From positions 248,001 through 312,000 of the forward strand of contig CAJKUC010000001.1 of assembly GCA_905203015.1 (NCBI GenBank): 64,000 bases of DNA. Reading direction: 5' to 3'. Position numbers and translations under genes: made by a program. The number at the start of each line of letters is the position of its first letter. The first letter of the stretch is position 1. The notes beneath the pieces are model-generated. The model saw only the letters and a program-made list of their open reading frames with translations. It ran no database searches and was not told where the DNA came from. Origin of the DNA: an uncultured Christensenella sp. (GTDB lineage Bacteria; Bacillota; Clostridia; Christensenellales; Borkfalkiaceae). Of this stretch, positions 59,824-64,000 are shown in pieces.

Positions 59824-62800
59824 ATGGCAACGAATAAACGCGCGAACGTATTGAAAGAAGCGGTTTCCGTTACGGCGGGGCTGCCGAAATTCGTAGGATA
59901 TGCCGATTATTTTCTGCAGACTCCCGTTACTTTCCGGGTGCAGAATTCGGGGGCGGAAAATCTGACGCTCGTATTGAAAGCGAAAGACGATAAAAATCTG
60001 ATCGTTCCTTACGAAACTACGGCGGAAGTGCCTTTTGAAAGCACGACGGAAATTACGGCGGACGGTTTGTTTTCGCCGTTGACGCTTGCAGAAAACAACG
60101 AAATTTTCGTTTCTTCCGTCACGGCGGAAGTGGAATCGGAAAACACCGTGCTCGCAAGCGTCACGGAAGAAGTGACTGTACTTCCTTACGATTACTGGGA
60201 GGGGATCGGCGGCAACGCCGAGCGGCTCGCCGCGTTCGTCCGCCCGAGGCTTTCCGATTGCGCGCGCGTGCTGGAAAACGCCGGAAAGCGATTGAAAAAA
60301 TGGGACGGGAACGCCGATTTTTACGGCTATGCTGGCGCGGATAAAAATGCCGTGAGGAAGATCGTGGCGGCGGTGTTCGCCGCTTTAAAACAGTATGAAG
60401 TGGGCGAGGCGGAAACTGCGGAAGATTTAACGTTGCCTTGCCGGGCGGTGGCGGAACAATCTCTTTTAAAATCGAAATCCGCTTCGTCGCTCGAATTTGC
60501 GGTGTTTTGCGCCGCCGTGTTTGAAAGCGCGAAACTGCACCCCGTGATCGCTGTGGGAAAGAACGAAGCGACGGTAGGCGTGTGGCTGTACGATTCCTGT
60601 TTTCCCGATTCGGTGACGGACGATTGCGAAACGGTGGAAAAATACGTTTCCGAGGGGATCAATAATCTTGCGTTTTTCGACGTGAAAGATCTTTTCGAGG
60701 GCAGCAACGCGGCGTATACGTCTTCGCAGTCGCATTTCGTACAGAAACTGAAATCGGGCTATTACGAATATTTTGCCGACGTGAAGCGTTGCAGACTCGG
60801 CGGAATCGCGCCTCTGCCGCTTCGCGGAAAGAGCGTGAAAGGCTACGAACTGATAAAGGAAACGGATTTATCCGACGATAACGCCCCCGCGCCTCTGGCG
60901 GAACCGGGCTCTCTCGGCATAGAGGGAAAACTGCCGAGAAACAGGCAGTGGGAAAGGCGGCTGCTCGATTTAACGAATAAAAACGCGCTTCTGAATTTCA
61001 ACGGAAAGAACGCGTTGCACCTTTGCTGTGCGGATTTCAACGCGTTTTATTCCGATTTTGCGGAAAAGAAAGAATTGCGCCTGAAAGGCGGAGCGATCGA
61101 AACGGAAAAATTCGGCGCGGAAATCAGCGATACGCAGAAAGAACTTTTCGCTCTGGAAAATCATCGGGGCATCGCCCGCGTGCAGACGGACGACAAACTC
61201 GTTTCGGAATGTGCCACGAGGCTGTTCCGCCGCAACAGAGAAGCGGGGGAAGAAACGGGCGTGAAAGTGCTGTATCTCGCCATGGGCTTTTTGAAATATT
61301 TCGGCAAGGAAGACGGCGAGCCGAGGTACGCGCCGCTTGTTCTGTGCCCCGTGGAGATCCGCAGAGCGAAAGGAAACGAGGATTATTCGCTGGTGTATGC
61401 GGAAGAAGAATATTTCGTGAACACCACGCTTCTCGAATATCTGAAGCAGGAATTCAATATCGACGTGCGCGCGCTCGGCGGCGACGTAACGAAGCATAAA
61501 ATTTCGGAACTCATCAATATTTTCCTGGCGGAAACGGCGGGAATGAAGGGCTGGAACGTGACGAACGACGTGTACGTGGCGGCGTTTTCTTTTCAGCGCT
61601 ATCTGATGTGGAACGACATCAGAAACAAATTCGACGAATTCAAAAAGAACGATCTCGTTTCCGCGCTAGTATCCCATCGCACGGAAAAAACGGCGCATGT
61701 TCCCGTGAAAGAAGAGGACGACGCCGATCCCGCCGATACGCTGATCCCGCTTCCTGCCGACAGTTCGCAGTTTTCCGCGATCGCGCTTTCCAGAACGGGG
61801 GAAAGTTTCGTGTTGCACGGCCCTCCCGGAACGGGCAAAAGCCAGACGATCACGAATATTATCGCCAACGCGCTGGAAGACGATCGCAGGGTGCTTTTCG
61901 TCGCGGAAAAGAAAGCCGCGCTCGACGTGGTGAAAAAACGTCTCGACGAAATCGGCGTGGGAGATTTCTGCCTGGAACTGCACTCCAACAAAACGGATAA
62001 GGCGGACGTGATTCACCGCATCGAAAGCACGATGGCGCTGAAAAATACGGAAGAGAGAAAAGATCTTTCTTCCCGCGCGGCGGAAATCGCGGAGTTGCGC
62101 GAAGAACTCAAAGCCCCCATGCGCGCGTTGCACAAACGCCGCCGGCTCGGCGTATCCGTGTATCAGGCGATTTTGCTGTATGAGAAAAATAAGGATGCGC
62201 CCGACGTTCTCAATATCGAAAACGCCTTTTACGATACGCTCACCGAAGCGAAACTCGCCGAGTGTAAAAACAAGATCCTTTCCGCCGCGGCCGCGGCGAA
62301 AGAATGCGGCGGCGTATTCAATTCCCCGTTCGAGAACGTGAATGTTTCCGAATATTCCCGCGAACTGCGCGATCGCATCTATTGCGCCGGCGAAGTGGTG
62401 ATCACGGAAATACGGCATTTCCGTTCGTATCTGGCGCTGTTTCTCGATTTATATCGCCAGAAAATTTCTTCGATTACGCAGAAAAAGACGGAAAACCTCT
62501 GCTTTATCGCGGAAAAATTGCTTTCGGGCTCGTACGACAAATATTTTTCGGGCGTGAGCGAAGAGCAATTCTCCGTGTTTTTCAATGCGGGGCGGCGGCT
62601 CGACGAACTGCTGGAATATTACCTCACGCACTTTAAATCGCTTGTGGAAATCGACGAGGAATACGATAAACTCGTAACGTATCTTTCCGTAGGCGGCGAT
62701 TACCGCACGGATAAAACGGCTTCGTCGGTGGCGAAAAAATTGCTTCGCGTGGCGAAACATCCGCTCGAAGAGGAGGACGTGAATAAATTTCTGCAGGTGC

Positions 62801-64000
62801 TTGTGGAAATTTACGAGGCTAAAAAGGCGGTGACGGGCGTTTCCGTATCGAAAAATTTCACCGACAGAAACGGCAGAATCGTATGGAAAAAACGTACGGA
62901 ATACATGAAAGACCTTGCGGAACTGCACGAAAAATGCGCCGCGGTGTTCATGGATTATAATCCCGACGCGTTCAACGGCACGTGTATCCGCGCGCAAAGC
63001 GGGTATACCGCGCCCGTACTGGACGGATTTTTAAAAGCGGCGGATTCGTTCGACGCGGCGAAAAAAAGTTTCTGCGAAGCGATTCATGCGGACGAAAACC
63101 GTATCACCCGCGAAGACGTACCCGATTATTTCTATTCAAAAGCCAGCGCGCTGATCGATAACCTCGATATGCTTGCCAACTGGTGTATGTATAAAAAGAC
63201 GGTGGCGGATCTGAAAAAACTCGGCTGCAATTTCATCGGCGAAGCGCTGGAAAGCGGAAAACTTACGGGGGCGAACGTTCTTTCTGGTTTTGAAAAGAAC
63301 GTGTATCAGAATTTCCTTGCGATCAATATTCCCGCCGATCCCGATTTGGCGCGTTGTTCCGTGGGGACGCTGGAAGAGACGGTGGAAAAATTCCGCGTGG
63401 CTTGGGATACCTTTTCCATGCTCACCCGCGAGAAAATCCGCGAAGATCTTATCGATCGTCTCCCGCGCGACGAAGAGGGCAATTACGGCAGTCTCAGCGT
63501 GGAAGTCGCCGCGTTTGCAAGGCTTGCGCGTACGAATCTGCGCGGCGTAGGCGTGCGCGGCTTGTTTTCGGAAGTGCCCGAACTGATGAAAAAGGTATGC
63601 CCGTGCCTTCTGATGAGTCCCGCTACGGTGGCGCAATATCTCGCCCCCGTGGCGAATTCGTTCGACCTCGTGATTTTCGACGAAGCGTCGCAGATGACCA
63701 CGGCGGAAGCGGTGGGATCGATCGCACGCGCGAAAGCGGCGGTGATCGTGGGCGATCCGAAGCAGTTACCGCCTACGGAATTTTTCAATTCGGCGTATGT
63801 GGACGAAGATAATCTCGAAAACGAAGATCTCGAAAGCGTTCTGGACGATTGCCTTGCGCTCGGCATGAACGAACGGCACCTGATCTGGCATTACAGAAGC
63901 AAACACGAATCGCTGATCGCGTTCTCGAATAATGCCTACTACGATAACAGGCTCTGCACTTTCCCTTCGCCCGACGCAATGGACAGCAAAGTGAAATTCG
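59824..64000 (+). CDS. DUF4011-type SF1 helicase, 3' end outside window
   Basis: 1,392 residues are visible and the frame is open at the right edge. RBS GAGG. An N-terminal beta-rich domain (~20-130) is followed by a transglutaminase-like region (L-P-Y-D-Y-W-E-G, then S-A-S-S-L-E-F-A near 219-226 and N-E-A-T-V-G-V-W near 247-254) in which the catalytic Cys and His of relatives appear replaced. The DUF4011 segment begins at R-Q-W-E-R-R-L-L-D-L-T-N-K-N. SF1 helicase motifs: Walker A G-P-P-G-T-G-K-S at 666-673, Walker B D-L-V-I-F-D-E-A-S-Q at 1281-1290, G-D-P-K-Q-L-P-P at 1310-1317, and Y-R-S-K-H near 1357. Full-length relatives often end in a nuclease-like domain and DUF3320. A role in nucleic-acid processing, possibly defence, is inferred. 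Confidence 0.85.
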   Translation, partial: MATNKRANVLKEAVSVTAGLPKFVGYADYFLQTPVTFRVQNSGAENLTLVLKAKDDKNLIVPYETTAEVPFESTTEITADGLFSPLTLAENNEIFVSSVTAEVESENTVLASVTEEVTVLPYDYWEGIGGNAERLAAFVRPRLSDCARVLENAGKRLKKWDGNADFYGYAGADKNAVRKIVAAVFAALKQYEVGEAETAEDLTLPCRAVAEQSLLKSKSASSLEFAVFCAAVFESAKLHPVIAVGKNEATVGVWLYDSCFPDSVTDDCETVEKYVSEGINNLAFFDVKDLFEGSNAAYTSSQSHFVQKLKSGYYEYFADVKRCRLGGIAPLPLRGKSVKGYELIKETDLSDDNAPAPLAEPGSLGIEGKLPRNRQWERRLLDLTNKNALLNFNGKNALHLCCADFNAFYSDFAEKKELRLKGGAIETEKFGAEISDTQKELFALENHRGIARVQTDDKLVSECATRLFRRNREAGEETGVKVLYLAMGFLKYFGKEDGEPRYAPLVLCPVEIRRAKGNEDYSLVYAEEEYFVNTTLLEYLKQEFNIDVRALGGDVTKHKISELINIFLAETAGMKGWNVTNDVYVAAFSFQRYLMWNDIRNKFDEFKKNDLVSALVSHRTEKTAHVPVKEEDDADPADTLIPLPADSSQFSAIALSRTGESFVLHGPPGTGKSQTITNIIANALEDDRRVLFVAEKKAALDVVKKRLDEIGVGDFCLELHSNKTDKADVIHRIESTMALKNTEERKDLSSRAAEIAELREELKAPMRALHKRRRLGVSVYQAILLYEKNKDAPDVLNIENAFYDTLTEAKLAECKNKILSAAAAAKECGGVFNSPFENVNVSEYSRELRDRIYCAGEVVITEIRHFRSYLALFLDLYRQKISSITQKKTENLCFIAEKLLSGSYDKYFSGVSEEQFSVFFNAGRRLDELLEYYLTHFKSLVEIDEEYDKLVTYLSVGGDYRTDKTASSVAKKLLRVAKHPLEEEDVNKFLQVLVEIYEAKKAVTGVSVSKNFTDRNGRIVWKKRTEYMKDLAELHEKCAAVFMDYNPDAFNGTCIRAQSGYTAPVLDGFLKAADSFDAAKKSFCEAIHADENRITREDVPDYFYSKASALIDNLDMLANWCMYKKTVADLKKLGCNFIGEALESGKLTGANVLSGFEKNVYQNFLAINIPADPDLARCSVGTLEETVEKFRVAWDTFSMLTREKIREDLIDRLPRDEEGNYGSLSVEVAAFARLARTNLRGVGVRGLFSEVPELMKKVCPCLLMSPATVAQYLAPVANSFDLVIFDEASQMTTAEAVGSIARAKAAVIVGDPKQLPPTEFFNSAYVDEDNLENEDLESVLDDCLALGMNERHLIWHYRSKHESLIAFSNNAYYDNRLCTFPSPDAMDSKVKF

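Overview
The window looks like a chromosomal segment of a Gram-positive, spore-forming anaerobe of the Clostridia. The evidence is the sporulation protein YunB, Gram-positive style lipoproteins ending in F-A-S-C lipoboxes, BspA-like leucine-rich-repeat surface proteins of the sort common in gut and oral Firmicutes, consensus sigma-A promoters, AGGAGG-type ribosome binding sites, and a feo iron system. Base composition is roughly balanced, with one visibly more A/T-rich stretch at about 39.1-42.6 kb. Genus cannot be assigned by eye.

Layout. 1-6.4 kb: three cell-surface proteins (two BspA-like LRR proteins, the first cut by the left window edge, and a small InlB-B-repeat lipoprotein). 6.5-14.1 kb: an oligopeptide ABC importer, oppABCDF, with an oversized binding protein. 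14.3 kb: a small tail-anchored protein. 15.4-18.9 kb, minus strand: a ferrous iron operon (feoA-like, feoA, feoB, Cys-rich FeoB-associated protein) from a strong promoter followed by two GTTAGC palindromes. 19.3-23.3 kb: a MarR regulator and a heterodimeric ABC exporter. 23.5-25 kb: a WYL-domain regulator divergent from a 72-residue protein. 25.2-28.3 kb: tyrS behind a tyrosine-rich leader peptide and an intrinsic terminator, then yigZ and a LysR regulator. 28.6-28.9 kb: tRNA-fMet, tRNA-Met and tRNA-Glu. 29.2-33.4 kb: aspA (minus), then yggS, a YiiX-like papain-fold hydrolase and an SDR oxidoreductase (plus). 33.6-38.7 kb, minus: an amino-acid ABC importer, trmO and a MATE exporter with a long leader. 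39.1-43.1 kb: a secreted papain-like peptidase followed by three tandem membrane-anchored paralogues. 43.3-48.8 kb: a four-helix membrane protein, an AlkD-like protein and an SbcD/YhaN-like pair. 48.9-50.7 kb, minus: murG and yunB. 51-58 kb: pstSCAB-phoU-phoP-phoR behind triple Pho-box-like repeats, with a circularly permuted PstS. 58.3-59.7 kb: a second MATE exporter. 59.8 kb to the right edge: the first 1,392 residues of a large DUF4011-type SF1 helicase.

Most of the window is transport, envelope and housekeeping. The two most unusual parts are (i) the tyrS leader, which reads as a ribosome-mediated attenuator (six Tyr codons in eight, then an intrinsic terminator) where a T-box riboswitch would be expected in this phylum, and (ii) the A/T-rich peptidase-plus-three-paralogues cassette, whose function I cannot name. 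All promoter, operator and RNA-fold calls are by eye; no search or folding program was run.
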